DNA from: Phreatobacter cathodiphilus
GTDB lineage: Bacteria; Pseudomonadota; Alphaproteobacteria; Rhizobiales; Phreatobacteraceae
Length of the DNA stretch: 64,000 bases
NCBI RefSeq assembly: GCF_003008515.1
Contig: NZ_CP027668.1
Coordinates: 3,203,001 to 3,267,000, forward strand
Direction: 5' to 3'
Of this stretch, positions 1-8,088 are shown in pieces. Position 1 is the stretch's first letter. The number at the start of each line of letters is the position of its first letter. Made by a program: the position numbers and the translations under genes. The notes beneath the pieces were generated by a model. That model saw nothing but the letters and a program-made list of their open reading frames with translations. It was not told where the DNA came from and did no database searches.

Positions 1-570
1 CGCCAGCGGCTGGTCGGCATGGTGCTCGGCGCCGGCGTCGCCATCGCGCTGCGGGTGGTCTTCACGCTCTTCGTCGCGGCGCTGCTCGACATGCCCTTCC
101 TGCGCCTGGCTGGTGGCCTGCTGCTGTTCTGGATCGCGGTGAAGCTGGTCACCGACGAGGGCGACGGCGAAGGCCACGTCCAGGCCTCCGACAAGCTGTT
201 CCACGCGGTCCGCACCGTCGCCATCGCCGACGCGGTGATGAGCCTCGACAACGTGCTCGCCATCGCCGCCGTGGCGCGCGACAGCAAGACGATGCTGGTC
301 ATCGGCCTCGTCATCTCCATCCCGCTGATCGTCGCCGGCGCCTCGCTCATCATGAAGATGCTGGAGCGCCTGCCGATCCTCGTCTGGGCCGGTGCCGGTC
401 TGCTCGGCTGGCTCGCCGGCGACATGATGCTGAACGACCCCTTCGTCCGCGGCCAGATCGGCGGTGAGGCGGTGCACCGGCTCGAGCTGCCGGCCGAAGT
501 CGTCGGCGCGGTGATCGTCATCGCCCTCGCCTACGGGATCAGGAGGATGCGCGCTGCCGCGGCCGCCTGA
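1..570 (+). CDS. TerC-family integral membrane protein, 5'-truncated by window edge
   Basis: This is the C-terminal part (about 189 residues) of a TerC/YjbE-type membrane protein. The reading frame is open from base 1, and the first in-frame ATG, at 19, aligns inside the paralogue at 677-1420, so the true start lies outside the window. Aligned with that paralogue, roughly 45 N-terminal residues are missing. The second family signature is visible (IADAVMSLDNVLAIAAV), with acidic residues inside a transmembrane helix, and several hydrophobic segments follow. TerC proteins are linked to metal (manganese) efflux or tellurite resistance. The substrate here cannot be read from sequence. The tandem arrangement suggests gene duplication. 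Confidence 0.88.
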   Translation, partial: RQRLVGMVLGAGVAIALRVVFTLFVAALLDMPFLRLAGGLLLFWIAVKLVTDEGDGEGHVQASDKLFHAVRTVAIADAVMSLDNVLAIAAVARDSKTMLVIGLVISIPLIVAGASLIMKMLERLPILVWAGAGLLGWLAGDMMLNDPFVRGQIGGEAVHRLELPAEVVGAVIVIALAYGIRRMRAAAAA

Positions 571-614
571 GGGCCGGCGGAAAAAGTTCGAAGAAGCCTG
601 CTGACATCTGCACA

Positions 615-659
615 ATTACGTAATATGTCGCACCACCCCCGGCTGCCCTGCGGCAGCCG
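615..659 (+). promoter_or_regulatory. Palindrome and hairpin between the two TerC genes
   Basis: The 106-bp gap holds a perfect 10-bp palindrome ATTACGTAAT at 615-624 and a perfect 8-bp stem, CGGCTGCC/GGCAGCCG, at 640-647 and 652-659 with loop CTGC. The stem has no T-run, so it looks more like a leader structure or weak terminator than a strong intrinsic terminator. The AT-rich palindrome could be an operator. No known manganese riboswitch core was recognised. The function is inferred only from position. Confidence 0.35.
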
Positions 660-676
660 CATCGGACGGACGCGGC

Positions 677-1420
677 ATGGACAATCAATTCTGGATCGGC
701 CTTCTCCAGATCATCTGGATCGACCTTCTGCTCTCCGGCGACAACGCGGTCGTCATCGCGCTGGCCTGCCGCGGCCTGCCCGAGAAGCAGCGCAAATGGG
801 GCATCCTGCTGGGCGCCGGCGCGGCGGTCGGCCTGCGCATCATCTTCGCGCTGATCATCACCTATCTCCTCGCCGTGCCCTTCCTGAAGCTGGTCGGCGG
901 CATCCTGCTGTTCTGGATCGCCACCAAGCTGGTGGTGGGCGAGGAGGGCGGCGACCACGGCAACATCCAGGAGAGCGACAATCTCTGGAAGGCCGTGCGC
1001 ACGGTCGCCATCGCCGACGCCGTCATGAGCCTCGACAACGTCATCGCCATCGCCGCCGCCTCGCACGGCAACGTCTGGCTCTTCATCTTCGGCCTCGCCC
1101 TCACCATCCCGCTGATCATCTTCGGCTCGACGCTGATCCTCGGCATCATCGAGCGCTTCCCGATCTTCGTCTGGGCGGGCGCGGCCCTGCTCGGCTGGAT
1201 CGCCGGCGAGATGCTGCTGAGCGACCCCGTCGTGCTGCGCCAGCTCTTGGCCTGGGGCACCGGCCTCGTCACCCCGGTGGACGTCAGCCAGGTCTATCCC
1301 GCCGGGTTGAAGCCGACCGCCATCGCGCATTACGGCTCGGCCGTCGTCGGCGCGGTGATCGTCCTGATCCTCGGCTATGTCCTGCGCAAGCGCCGCGAGG
1401 AAGCCGCCGCGACGCATTGA
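677..1420 (+). CDS. TerC-family integral membrane protein (YjbE type)
   Basis: A complete 247-residue TerC-family protein that starts with MDNQFWIGLLQ. It shows the two internally duplicated signatures of the family: DLLLSGDNAVVIALA near residue 15 and ADAVMSLDNVIAIAAA near residue 115. Each carries an acidic residue within a membrane helix. Five to seven hydrophobic segments can be seen. It is a close paralogue of the truncated gene just upstream. Family members export manganese or other divalent metals, or affect tellurite resistance. The specific substrate is unknown. It is followed by a minus-strand recF, so transcription is convergent. Confidence 0.9.
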   Translation: MDNQFWIGLLQIIWIDLLLSGDNAVVIALACRGLPEKQRKWGILLGAGAAVGLRIIFALIITYLLAVPFLKLVGGILLFWIATKLVVGEEGGDHGNIQESDNLWKAVRTVAIADAVMSLDNVIAIAAASHGNVWLFIFGLALTIPLIIFGSTLILGIIERFPIFVWAGAALLGWIAGEMLLSDPVVLRQLLAWGTGLVTPVDVSQVYPAGLKPTAIAHYGSAVVGAVIVLILGYVLRKRREEAAATH

Positions 1421-1483
1421 GCCGCAAACGCCGAACGCACCCAATGCCCGCCCCCGTGGCGGGCATCGTCGTTTCAGGGAGCG

Positions 1484-2668
1484 TCAGGCGCGGGTGACGG
1501 TGCCGGCAGCCACCGTGAAGAGGTCGGCGCGTCCGCCGAGGCCGGCGAAGGCGTGCGGGTCGGCCCCCGTCATCCAGACCTGCGCGCCGAGCGCCTCCAG
1601 CGCGTCGTAGAGCGCTCCCCGCCGTTCGGGGTCGAGATGGGCCGCCACCTCGTCCAGCAGCACGACGGGGGTGAACCCCGCCATCTCCGCCACCAGCCGG
1701 GCATGGGCCAGCACCAGCCCGATGAGCAGCGCCTTCTGCTGGCCGGTCGAGCAGCGCTCCGCCGGCGCGCCGGAGGGGCCGTGCACGGCGAGGAGGTCGG
1801 TGAGATGCGGGCCGATCGTGGTGCGGCCGGCGGCACGGTCGCGATGGCGGTTGTCGCGCAGCACGGTGCGATAGTCGTCCTCGACCGCCAGCGCCGGCCG
1901 CTCCAGCACGCCGGCCTCGAGCGTGCCGTCCAGGGCGAGCAGCGCCCAGGGAAAGGGCGAGGCCGGATCCTTGGTGGCGGCGATCAGACCGGCGAGGCGG
2001 CGCACCGCCTCCGCCCGCGCCGCGGCCACGGCCACGGCAAGCTCCGCCGTCTCGTGCTCGACCGCGTCGAGCCAGGCGGGATCGGGGGCGTGGTCCTCCA
2101 GCAGCCGGTTGCGCGAGCGCAGCGACCGCTCCAGCGCATTGACGCGGCTGCCGTGCTCGGCATCCACCGCCAGCACCAGGCGGTCGAGGAAGCGCCGCCG
2201 CTCGCCGGCCGAACCGAGGAACAGCCCGTCCATGGCGGGGGTGAGCCAGACCACCCGCACATGATCGGCGAAGGCGGTGGCCGAGCCCACCGACACGCGG
2301 TCGATGCGGCACTGTCGCGAGCGCACGTCCGGGTCGCCGCCGTCGATGCCGGTGCCGAGCAGGGCCTCGTCATAGGGTCCCTCGACCACGGCGCTCACCG
2401 CCCAGCCGCCGTCGCCCTGGTCGAAGGCCGCCTCGGCGAGAGTGGCGCGGCGAAGGCCGCGACCGGGCGTCAGGAAGGACAGGGCCTCGAGGATGTTGGT
2501 CTTGCCGGCGCCGTTCTGGCCGACGAGGGCGACGAGCCTTCCCTCCGGCTCCAGCGTCGCCGCGCGGTAGCTACGGAAGCGCGACAGCGCCAGCCGGGTG
2601 ACGCGGCCGCACAGCGTCGCCGCTCCCTCGTCCGCCAGCCGCCCCGGCTCCTGAATCGTCTCCGCCAT
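1484..2668 (-). CDS. recF: DNA replication and repair protein RecF
   Basis: A 394-residue RecF, an SMC-like ABC ATPase that helps load RecA at single-stranded gaps. Walker A is GQNGAGKT at residues 50-57. The ABC signature region has the form STGQQKALLIGLVLAHARL, and Walker B is VVLLDEVAAHLD near the C-terminus. The start at 2668 (MAETIQEPG) is chosen because the frame upstream of it is low-complexity and lacks family similarity. The N-terminus is about 20 residues longer than the usual RecF start. recF often sits beside dnaA-dnaN, but here it stands alone, convergent with the TerC gene. Confidence 0.93.
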   Translation of the reverse strand: MAETIQEPGRLADEGAATLCGRVTRLALSRFRSYRAATLEPEGRLVALVGQNGAGKTNILEALSFLTPGRGLRRATLAEAAFDQGDGGWAVSAVVEGPYDEALLGTGIDGGDPDVRSRQCRIDRVSVGSATAFADHVRVVWLTPAMDGLFLGSAGERRRFLDRLVLAVDAEHGSRVNALERSLRSRNRLLEDHAPDPAWLDAVEHETAELAVAVAAARAEAVRRLAGLIAATKDPASPFPWALLALDGTLEAGVLERPALAVEDDYRTVLRDNRHRDRAAGRTTIGPHLTDLLAVHGPSGAPAERCSTGQQKALLIGLVLAHARLVAEMAGFTPVVLLDEVAAHLDPERRGALYDALEALGAQVWMTGADPHAFAGLGGRADLFTVAAGTVTRA

Positions 2669-2996
2669 GGGGTCCTTATGGCGATGCCGCGGATTCGACG
2701 CCACCCCGGATATGGCGGCAGCGTGTGTGGCCGCCGTGGTGGGCAAGACGCACCGCCCCTCCCAGCACGCTGAAACGTTGACCGGCGTGGGAAGGATGCC
2801 GGGCACTCCTCCGTCATCCCCGGCCGAGCGAAGCGAGGGGAAGGGGATCCAGGGGTTGCAGGTCGGGGCCTCATGGCCGGGTTCCGGAGCCGGCGGGCCT
2901 AGCCCCCCTTCCCTCGGCCTTCGGCCTCGCCGGGGGTGAGGGCGAGCGGTGGCGGCACGGGCGATGCGTCGCCCTTGAGGGTTATTTTCATGCCCC
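2669..2996. other. Intergenic region with GC-rich palindromic fragments
   Basis: This 328-bp gap lies upstream of recF. Around 2815-2860 it contains a sequence beginning CATCCCCGGCCGAGCGAAGC and running on to GGGGATCCAG, typical of short dispersed alphaproteobacterial intergenic repeats. Around 2908-2945 lies a G/C-rich self-complementary patch (CGGCCTTCGGCC). No open frame with family similarity and no convincing terminator T-run was seen. Confidence 0.4.
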
Positions 2997-3506
2997 TCAC
3001 GCCGCCGACGTGTCGGCCTCGTAGGTGAAGCGGAAGTCGCAATGCGAGGCACCCTGCATGATGGTCTGGGTGCGCTCGAGCTTCAGCTTGGGGTCGTAGC
3101 CCTCGCAGAAGGTGCCGTCGCGCTGGCAGGAGAGCAGCGCGCCGATCTCGCCGAGACCCATGGCCTTGTACATCTCCGAATAGCGGCAGCGCACCACGTT
3201 GAAGGCATAGGTGGTCTCGGTGCGCCCGATCTCCTCGACGGTGAGCGCGCCTTCCGCCGTCCACAGCGGCTGCATGTCGATGAACCCCTGCAGCGAGGGG
3301 CCCTCGGGCGACTGGGCGGCGAAGCGCGCGGCCTGTTCGAGCGCCGAGCGGCGAACCGCCTCGCCGATGGTGGAGCGCGCGACCTCGACGCCGTGGCTCT
3401 CCTTCAGCTGCTCATAGACGTGCTTGAGGATCTCCGCCTCGATCCGCCGCTTCTCGATCATGGACAGGCCGGCGGGATGGGCCGGTGCGGTGCTGGCGGC
3501 GGTCAT
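2997..3506 (-). CDS. L-2-amino-thiazoline-4-carboxylate (ATC) hydrolase-like protein
   Basis: A 169-residue protein whose C-terminal half fits the ATC-hydrolase-like family: CRYSEMYKAMGLGEIGALLSC around residues 107-127, then ERTQTIMQGASHCDF around 144-158. Conserved cysteines lie at 107, 127 and 156. Family founders open the thiazoline ring in the bacterial route from ATC to L-cysteine, but most members have no tested substrate. The start MTAASTAPAH is supported by an AAGGAG ribosome-binding site about 7 bases upstream. That site lies inside a 23-bp palindrome (separate entry). The neighbours are recF and a response regulator, and neither indicates a pathway. Confidence 0.75.
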   Translation of the reverse strand: MTAASTAPAHPAGLSMIEKRRIEAEILKHVYEQLKESHGVEVARSTIGEAVRRSALEQAARFAAQSPEGPSLQGFIDMQPLWTAEGALTVEEIGRTETTYAFNVVRCRYSEMYKAMGLGEIGALLSCQRDGTFCEGYDPKLKLERTQTIMQGASHCDFRFTYEADTSAA

Positions 3507-3513
3507 GGATAGG

Positions 3514-3536
3514 CTCCTTCGAACGGTTCGAAGGAG
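3514..3536 (-). promoter_or_regulatory. Perfect palindrome containing the Shine-Dalgarno of the ATC-hydrolase-like gene
   Basis: Two perfect 11-bp arms, CTCCTTCGAAC (3514-3524) and GTTCGAAGGAG (3526-3536), flank a single base. In the minus-strand transcript the 3' arm contains the AAGGAG ribosome-binding site, 7 bases before the ATG at 3506. The element could be a dimeric repressor operator, since a GAACnGTTC core resembles TetR-type sites. It could instead be an RNA hairpin that hides the ribosome-binding site. The sequence shows the symmetry; the mechanism is inferred. Confidence 0.6.
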
Positions 3537-3595
3537 ACAGGGAAGCCGGATCGGCGGCGGCTGGCAAGAGGCGCGGCCGCGACCCTCCTGCGCCG

Positions 3596-4135
3596 TCAGG
3601 CGACGTTGGCGGGCGGCACGATGCCGCGGGCCCTGAGGCGCGGCTCGACCAGGAGCTTGCGCGGCTCGGGGCCGTAATAGCCGTCGATCTGGACCATCGG
3701 CCGCGGCTTGACGATGATGGAGATGATGCGCTCCAGCAGCGCCTTGCCGGAAATCGGCTTGGCGACGAATTCGTGGACGCCGAGGCGCGTCGCCTCCATC
3801 ACCCGCCAGCGCTCGAGATGCGAGGTGAGCATGATGATCGGCACGTCCGGCACCGGGAAGCTCTTGGGGTTGCGCACGATGCGCAGCATCTCCGCGCCGT
3901 TGAGCATCGGCATTTCCCAATCGAGGATGACGATGTCGGGCGCATGGACGCGGATGTGCTCGAGGCCGGCGAGACCGTCGGCGGCCTCGTGCACGGTCTT
4001 GATCCCGATGTTCATCAGGATGTTGCGCACGACCTTCCGCATGAACTGGTTGTCGTCGACGATCAGCACGTCGACGCTCGACAAGAGCTGCTCCGCCTTT
4101 TTCGAGATGAGGCCGTTCATCGACTTGCCACCCAC
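3596..4135 (-). CDS. Single-domain response regulator (CheY-like receiver)
   Basis: A 179-residue receiver protein. The acidic pocket is in VLIVDDNQ (residues 24-30), the phosphoacceptor is D72 in IVILDWEMP, the conserved Thr/Ser is in IIMLTSH (T104), and the switch lysine is K126 in FVAKPI. After about 135 residues of receiver, the C-terminal 45 residues match no recognisable output domain, so it probably signals by protein interaction like stand-alone CheY or DivK-like regulators. A second ATG (MNGLISKK) five codons in is also possible. No histidine kinase is adjacent. It follows nadD on the same strand after a 61-bp gap. Confidence 0.85.
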   Translation of the reverse strand: MGGKSMNGLISKKAEQLLSSVDVLIVDDNQFMRKVVRNILMNIGIKTVHEAADGLAGLEHIRVHAPDIVILDWEMPMLNGAEMLRIVRNPKSFPVPDVPIIMLTSHLERWRVMEATRLGVHEFVAKPISGKALLERIISIIVKPRPMVQIDGYYGPEPRKLLVEPRLRARGIVPPANVA

Positions 4136-4196
4136 CCTGTCTCCACTGCGGGGGACATTAGGCGGCCCGCCTTGAACCGCGGCTAAGCCAATCGAG

Positions 4197-4793
4197 TCAA
4201 TTTGAGTGAATTTGCATTTTTGCGCGCAGCGCCGTCGAGGACAGCGGCGACTTGATGCCGTGCAGGAAGATCCAGGCGGGCGGCGGGGCCTTGGCGAGGA
4301 GTCGTCCGTCGCCCTCGCCGAGGCGGTGGCGGGCGAGGCTCTGCGCCGCGACGCCGGCGGCGGCCTTCAGGCTCGCGCCCGGCCGGTCCACCACGGCGAT
4401 CGGCAGGAGATCGGCGATGCCGCGCCAGTTCTGCCAGAGATGGAACTGGGCGAGGTTGTCGGCGCCCATGATCCAGACGAAGCGCACGCCGCGGCAGCGC
4501 GCCTTAAGCTGGGCGATGGTGTCGAAGGTGTAGCGGGTGCCGAGAGCGGCCTCGATGCCGGTGACGTGGATGCGCGGATGGCCGGCGAGCCGGCGGGCCG
4601 CCGCGATCCGCTCGTCGAGAGGGGCGAGGCCGTGGCCGACCTTCAGCGGGTTGCCGGGGCTGACCAGCCACCAGACGGCATCGAGCCCCAGCCGCTTCAG
4701 CGCCGTGAGCGCCACCAGCCGGTGCGCCTCGTGCGGCGGGTTGAAGGAGCCGCCGAACAGGCCGACCTTCATGCCGGGCGCGTGCGGCGGCAT
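4197..4793 (-). CDS. nadD: Nicotinate-nucleotide adenylyltransferase
   Basis: A 198-residue NadD that makes deamido-NAD from nicotinate mononucleotide and ATP. The nucleotidyltransferase motif [14 protein letters not shown] is near the N-terminus, and the second motif region, with a terminal SPLSSTALR, is near the C-terminus. [17 protein letters not shown] is a hallmark of the family. The start at 4793 ([11 protein letters not shown]) is chosen because many rhizobial NadD proteins carry a similar PPHAPGM prefix; an internal ATG at 4772 is an alternative. It lies 56 bp downstream of proA on the same strand, the usual proA-nadD order. The rsfS-rlmH pair that usually follows is absent. Confidence 0.9.
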   Translation of the reverse strand: MPPHAPGMKVGLFGGSFNPPHEAHRLVALTALKRLGLDAVWWLVSPGNPLKVGHGLAPLDERIAAARRLAGHPRIHVTGIEAALGTRYTFDTIAQLKARCRGVRFVWIMGADNLAQFHLWQNWRGIADLLPIAVVDRPGASLKAAAGVAAQSLARHRLGEGDGRLLAKAPPPAWIFLHGIKSPLSSTALRAKMQIHSN

Positions 4794-4849
4794 GACGAGG
4801 CGCAGCCCGGCGCGCGGCCGGCGGCGCGCGATGCGGCTGCCGGCAGGCC

Positions 4850-6142
4850 TCACGGGCGGGTCTGTCCCGTGCCGCGCACGCGATATTTGAAGGTCGTCAG
4901 CTGCTCGACGCCGACCGGCCCGCGGGCATGCATGCGGCCCGTGGCGATGCCGATCTCCGCACCGAAGCCGAACTCGCCGCCGTCGGCGAACTGGGTGGAG
5001 GCGTTGTGCAGGACGATGGCGCTGTCGACCTCCGCCAGGAACCGGTCGGCCGCCGCCTGGTCGGTGGTGACGATGGCGTCGGTATGGTGCGAACCGTAGC
5101 GCTCGACATGGGCGATGGCCTCGCCGAGGCCGCCGACCACCTTCACGGCGATGATGGCCTCGCCGAACTCGGTGCTCCAGTCCTCCTCGCTCGCCGGCCT
5201 GACGCGCGGATCGACGATGCGGGTGAGGCTGTCGCCGCGCACCTCGCAACCGGCGTCGAGCAGGGCCGCGACGAGGGGCCTCAGATGCGTGCCGGCGCAG
5301 GCCTCGTCCACCAGCAGCGTCTCCGCCGCCCCGCAGACGCTGGTGCGCCGCATCTTGGCGTTGAGGACGATCTCCTTCGCCATGGCGAGCGGCGCCGCGC
5401 CATGGACGTAGACGTGGCAGTTGCCGTCGAGATGGGCGAAGACCGGCACACGCGCCTCGGCATGGACGCGGGCGACGAGGCTCCTGCCGCCGCGCGGAAT
5501 GATGACGTCGAGATTGCCGCCGAGGCCCTGCAGCATGCAGCCCACTGCGGCGCGGTCGCGGGTCGGTACGAGGCCGATGGCGGCCGTCGGCAGGCCCGCC
5601 TGGTCGAGCCCGAGGGCGATGGCCTGGTGCAGGGCGCGGGAGGAGCGGAAGCTGTCGGAGCCGCCGCGCAGGATGGCGGCGTTGCCGGATTTGATGCAGA
5701 GCGCCGCGGCATCCACCGTGACGTTGGGGCGGCTCTCGTAGATGACGCCGATGACCCCGAGCGGCACGCGGACCCGCTCAATCCTGAGACCATTCGGCCG
5801 GTCCCAGGCCTCCGTCACCGCGCCGACGGGGTCGGCGAGGTCGCGCACCAGCTCGACGCCCGCGGCGATGGCCGCGACACGGGCCGGGTCGAGCGCCAGC
5901 CGGTCGACGAAGGAGGCGCTCATCCCCTCCTGCCGGGCCGCCGCCACGTCCTCGGCATTGGCCTCGCAGATGAGGGCGGTGCGGGCGCGGATCGCCTGGG
6001 CCATGGCGGTCAGCGCGGCGTTCTTCTGGGCCGGGGTGGCAAGGGCGAGGCGGCGCGCCGCCGCCTTGGCGCGGCCGCCCATCTCCAGCATCACCTCTTC
6101 GGTGCTGGCCTCGTCGCCGATCGCGCTGTGAGCAGCGGACAT
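4850..6142 (-). CDS. proA: Gamma-glutamyl phosphate reductase (proline biosynthesis)
   Basis: A 430-residue ProA, an aldehyde-dehydrogenase-fold enzyme that reduces gamma-glutamyl phosphate to glutamate semialdehyde with NADPH. The catalytic cysteine is C270 in [14 protein letters not shown]. The conserved [17 protein letters not shown] segment and the [12 protein letters not shown]-type motif are present. The start [10 protein letters not shown] at 6142 has a strong GGAGGAAACG ribosome-binding site; an in-frame ATG 30 bases upstream lacks one. proB, often just upstream, is not in the window. The gene is instead divergent from the polysaccharide deacetylase at 6305. Confidence 0.95.
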   Translation of the reverse strand: MSAAHSAIGDEASTEEVMLEMGGRAKAAARRLALATPAQKNAALTAMAQAIRARTALICEANAEDVAAARQEGMSASFVDRLALDPARVAAIAAGVELVRDLADPVGAVTEAWDRPNGLRIERVRVPLGVIGVIYESRPNVTVDAAALCIKSGNAAILRGGSDSFRSSRALHQAIALGLDQAGLPTAAIGLVPTRDRAAVGCMLQGLGGNLDVIIPRGGRSLVARVHAEARVPVFAHLDGNCHVYVHGAAPLAMAKEIVLNAKMRRTSVCGAAETLLVDEACAGTHLRPLVAALLDAGCEVRGDSLTRIVDPRVRPASEEDWSTEFGEAIIAVKVVGGLGEAIAHVERYGSHHTDAIVTTDQAAADRFLAEVDSAIVLHNASTQFADGGEFGFGAEIGIATGRMHARGPVGVEQLTTFKYRVRGTGQTRP

Positions 6143-6235
6143 CGTTTCCTCCCGGGCCGACTTGCCTAGCACGATGGCCCGAACAGGTAAAATCGAGCGG
6201 ATCGGGCGCCGTCCTCCGGCATTTCGCGGGTTTGG

Positions 6236-6250
6236 TTAACCGCGGTTTAA
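6236..6250 (+). promoter_or_regulatory. Candidate CtrA binding site
   Basis: The sequence TTAA-CCGCGGT-TTAA matches the alphaproteobacterial cell-cycle regulator consensus TTAA-N7-TTAA exactly. It is followed by C, as in many sites. It lies in the 162-bp divergent region between proA and the polysaccharide deacetylase gene, 55 bp before the deacetylase start. The position suits regulation of the deacetylase gene. A single site can occur by chance, though it is less likely in GC-rich DNA. Confidence 0.5.
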
Positions 6251-6304
6251 CGGTTCCCGCCTGATCTAGAGGGGCGGTATCCGGACCGCGCCAGCGCAGG
6301 CGCC

Positions 6305-7471
6305 ATGACCGACGATCTCAACGCCCCGCTCGGGGTGGACAGCCAGCAGGAGAAGAAGCGGCGGCTGCCGGCCCTGCCGCTGCTGCCGACCGCCGCCGGC
6401 GTGGTCGGCGCCCTCGTCCTCGGCATCGCCGGCGCCATCGCCTTCATCCACAATCCGCTCGGCGGCGAGCCGCGCGTCGTCACCGCCATCGCCATGCCGC
6501 CGCCGCGGACCGCCGAGCCGGTGACGCAGGCCCCCGCACCCACGGCCCCGGCCGCCACGCCGGGCGAAGGCGAGGGCGGCAACACCATCAACATCATCGA
6601 CGGCATGTCGGGCGCCGCCCGCGCCGTCCGCGTCGCCCCGGCGACGCCGGAAGCCTCCGCCGGCCTCGACCCGCGTCTCGGCGAGCGCACGCCCCTCGGC
6701 GTTCTGCCGCGCGTCGCCCCCGACGGCTCCAAGCCGCGTGACGTCTATGCCCGCACCTTCCGCCTGCCCGCCGGCGCCGACGCCGCCGCGCCGCGCATCG
6801 CCGTCCTGATCGGCGGGCTCGGCATCAGCCAGCAGAGTACGATGGAGGCGATGGCCAAGCTGCCCGGCGCCGTCTCCTTCGCCTTCGCCCCCTATGCCAG
6901 CGACCTTGAGCGCATCGTCGCCAGGGCCCGGGCCGAGGGACACGAGGCCTTTCTGCAGATCCCCATGGAGCCGATGGACTATCCGGAGAACGACCCCGGC
7001 CCCAAGACGCTGCTGACCACGCTCTCCGCCGAGCGCAACACCGAGCGGCTGCACTGGTCGATGGCGCGGTTCCAGGGCTATGCCGGCCTCGTCAACTACA
7101 TGGGCGCCAAGTTCACCGCCTCGGAGAGCGCCGTGGCGCCGATCCTGCGCGAGGCCAACCGCCGCGGCCTGATGATGGTCGACGACGGCACAAGCGCCCG
7201 CAGCCTCATCCCGCAGATCGCCACGACCCTGCAGCAGCCGGTGGTGCGCGGCGACGTCCACCTCGACCGCGTGCCGACCCCGACCGAGGTCGATGCCCAG
7301 CTCGCCCGGCTGGAGGCGAGGGCCCGCGAGCGCGGCTTCGCCCTCGGCGTCGGATCGGCGCTGCCGGTGACCATCGACCGGGTCGCCCGCTGGGCCCGTG
7401 CGCTGGAGGGGCGCGGCTTCGTTCTCGTCCCGGTATCGAACGGAGTCGCGCGGCGCCAGCCGTCCGGCTAA
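6305..7471 (+). CDS. Divergent polysaccharide deacetylase family protein (YibQ/DUF610)
   Basis: A 388-residue protein with a short cytoplasmic N-terminus, one transmembrane segment near residues 22-45, and a Pro/Ala/Thr-rich linker to about residue 125. A divergent polysaccharide-deacetylase domain follows, with [42 protein letters not shown] and [10 protein letters not shown] segments. The periplasmic domain has the NodB-like barrel fold but lacks the classical catalytic set in full, so catalytic activity is uncertain. Family members sit with cell-envelope genes such as ctpA and envC. Here rppH follows 28 bp downstream, the common pairing. A candidate CtrA site lies upstream. Confidence 0.87.
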   Translation: MTDDLNAPLGVDSQQEKKRRLPALPLLPTAAGVVGALVLGIAGAIAFIHNPLGGEPRVVTAIAMPPPRTAEPVTQAPAPTAPAATPGEGEGGNTINIIDGMSGAARAVRVAPATPEASAGLDPRLGERTPLGVLPRVAPDGSKPRDVYARTFRLPAGADAAAPRIAVLIGGLGISQQSTMEAMAKLPGAVSFAFAPYASDLERIVARARAEGHEAFLQIPMEPMDYPENDPGPKTLLTTLSAERNTERLHWSMARFQGYAGLVNYMGAKFTASESAVAPILREANRRGLMMVDDGTSARSLIPQIATTLQQPVVRGDVHLDRVPTPTEVDAQLARLEARARERGFALGVGSALPVTIDRVARWARALEGRGFVLVPVSNGVARRQPSG

Positions 7472-7499
7472 CCTGGCCCCCTCGCCCCGGATCTGCCCC

Positions 7500-8009
7500 A
7501 TGCCCCGCTTCGAAGACCTGCCCTACCGGCCCTGTGTCGGCGTCGCCCTGTTCAACCGCCAGGGTCTCGTCTTCGTCGGCCGCCGCAAGGGCCCGGCGCC
7601 CGAACATGTCGACGCCGTCCACGCCTGGCAGATGCCGCAGGGCGGTATCGACCCCGGCGAGGACCCGCTCGCCACCGCCCGGCGCGAACTCTACGAGGAG
7701 ACCAACATCCGCTCGATCTCGCTCCTTGCCGAGGCGCCGGAATGGTTCGCCTACGACCTGCCGCAGGACGTCGCCGGCCAGGCGTGGAAGGGGAAGTACC
7801 GCGGCCAGACCCAGAAGTGGTTCGCCTTCCGCTTCGATGGCGTGGAGAGCGAGATCGACGTCGCCAATCCCGGCGGCGGCCACAAGCCGGAATTCGACGC
7901 CTGGCGCTGGGAGCCGCTGGCGGCGACCCCCGGCCTGATCATCCCGTTCAAGCGCGGCGTCTATCACAAGGTCGTCGAGGCCTTCGCGCCCTTCGCCCAT
8001 CCGGTCTGA
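7500..8009 (+). CDS. rppH: RNA pyrophosphohydrolase (Nudix)
   Basis: A 169-residue Nudix hydrolase of the RppH type, which removes pyrophosphate from 5'-triphosphate RNA ends to trigger decay, or acts on dinucleoside polyphosphates. The Nudix box spans residues 48-70, with GGIDPGEDP followed by [11 protein letters not shown]. An N replaces the usual Gly at the penultimate position, as is common in this subfamily. The N-terminus [14 protein letters not shown] and the [12 protein letters not shown] segment are typical. The start is the ATG at 7500, 28 bp after the deacetylase stop. The two genes probably form one transcript. Confidence 0.93.
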   Translation: MPRFEDLPYRPCVGVALFNRQGLVFVGRRKGPAPEHVDAVHAWQMPQGGIDPGEDPLATARRELYEETNIRSISLLAEAPEWFAYDLPQDVAGQAWKGKYRGQTQKWFAFRFDGVESEIDVANPGGGHKPEFDAWRWEPLAATPGLIIPFKRGVYHKVVEAFAPFAHPV

Positions 8010-8088
8010 CGCGCCGGCATCCGCACTCTTCCGCATCGCACAATCCGCGCAGCGGCGTAGCCTCGGCCCCGTCCCAACGGAGGCTGCC

